Shown here: positions 42,460 through 42,516 of the stretch, piece by piece | How the letters are laid out: every line of letters begins with the position of its first letter | Position numbering within the stretch: the first letter of the stretch is position 1 | Assembly: GCF_000466385.1 (NCBI RefSeq) | Contig: NZ_KE952830.1 | Coordinates: 1-42,516 of the forward strand | Source: Aneurinibacillus aneurinilyticus ATCC 12856 | GTDB lineage: Bacteria > Bacillota > Bacilli > Aneurinibacillales > Aneurinibacillaceae | Direction of reading: 5' to 3' | DNA length: 42,516 bases | Program-made: the position numbers and the translations under genes | The notes under the pieces: model-generated | What the model was told of the DNA's origin: nothing | The model's database searches: none | The model's input: the letters and a program-made list of their open reading frames with translations, nothing else

Positions 42460-42516
42460 TACAACATCACGCCTGTTGATTGTCCATAAGATGGAAGAAA
42501 GAAGGTGCACGCGTCG

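Overview
The window looks like chromosomal DNA of a low-to-mid GC, endospore-forming type Firmicute. A Paenibacillaceae member (Aneurinibacillus/Brevibacillus-like) is my inference. It rests on an S-layer-anchored YcdB-type protein, SftA, LiaFSR, a FeoA/FeoB/Cys-rich iron locus, strong GGAGG-type ribosome binding sites, frequent TTG/GTG starts, and terminators of the GC-hairpin plus T-run type. I see no phage, insertion sequence, integrase or CRISPR array. The gene content is ordinary core genome, and the less usual material lies in the intergenic regions.

Layout. Positions 1-200 carry tandem promoters and a 16S-type leader reading leftward, so an rRNA operon probably begins just beyond the left edge. 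Next come an SLH/PepSY surface protein, a broken D-Ala-D-Ala carboxypeptidase (dacF-like), a GsiB/YdaD-like SDR and a flavin/PLP-oxidase-fold protein. Then moaC-moaA lies divergent from moeB (molybdenum cofactor). Positions 8.0-11.5 kb hold sftA and an unknown gene. Positions 11.5-14.8 kb hold a small lipoprotein, tRNA-Ser(GCU), an unknown protein, a sulfite-oxidase-type molybdoenzyme and ComFB. An OPT transporter is divergent from ilvD, followed by an L,D-transpeptidase. Positions 20.0-22.6 kb carry liaF-liaS-liaR (cell-envelope stress). Positions 23.0-25.6 kb carry feoA-feoB-Cys-rich protein behind a Fur box. After a beta-hydroxyacid dehydrogenase, a phosphodiesterase-like enzyme, RsuA and RsmF come a small unknown gene and PBP1A. 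Positions 33.7-36.2 kb are the queuosine precursor operon queD-queE-queC-queF-yqgQ, preceded by suhB. The right end holds a SAM methyltransferase, a lipoprotein, a membrane protein, a TerC-family exporter under a yybP-ykoY (Mn2+) riboswitch, and an M3-type metallopeptidase.

How it fits together. Several genes concern the envelope: PBP1A, the L,D-transpeptidase, LiaFSR, the SLH protein and the degraded carboxypeptidase. Others concern metals: Fe(II) uptake under Fur, Mn2+ efflux under a riboswitch, and the molybdenum cofactor plus a possible client enzyme. A third group concerns translation: queuosine synthesis, RsuA, RsmF and tRNA-Ser.

Most interesting unexplained points. (i) Two copies of a 36-base element (30/36 identical) lie just after two unrelated genes (7881-7916 and 12199-12234). 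(ii) About 390 bases between the feo and lia operons hold three successive leftward terminators that delimit possible small RNAs or an attenuated liaF leader. (iii) A leader of about 190 bases with two terminators precedes queD, with no recognisable preQ1 aptamer. (iv) The dacF-like gene has an internal deletion. (v) An L,D-transpeptidase has a pseudopilin-like central segment. None of these is proven to be a new system, and no database search was possible.
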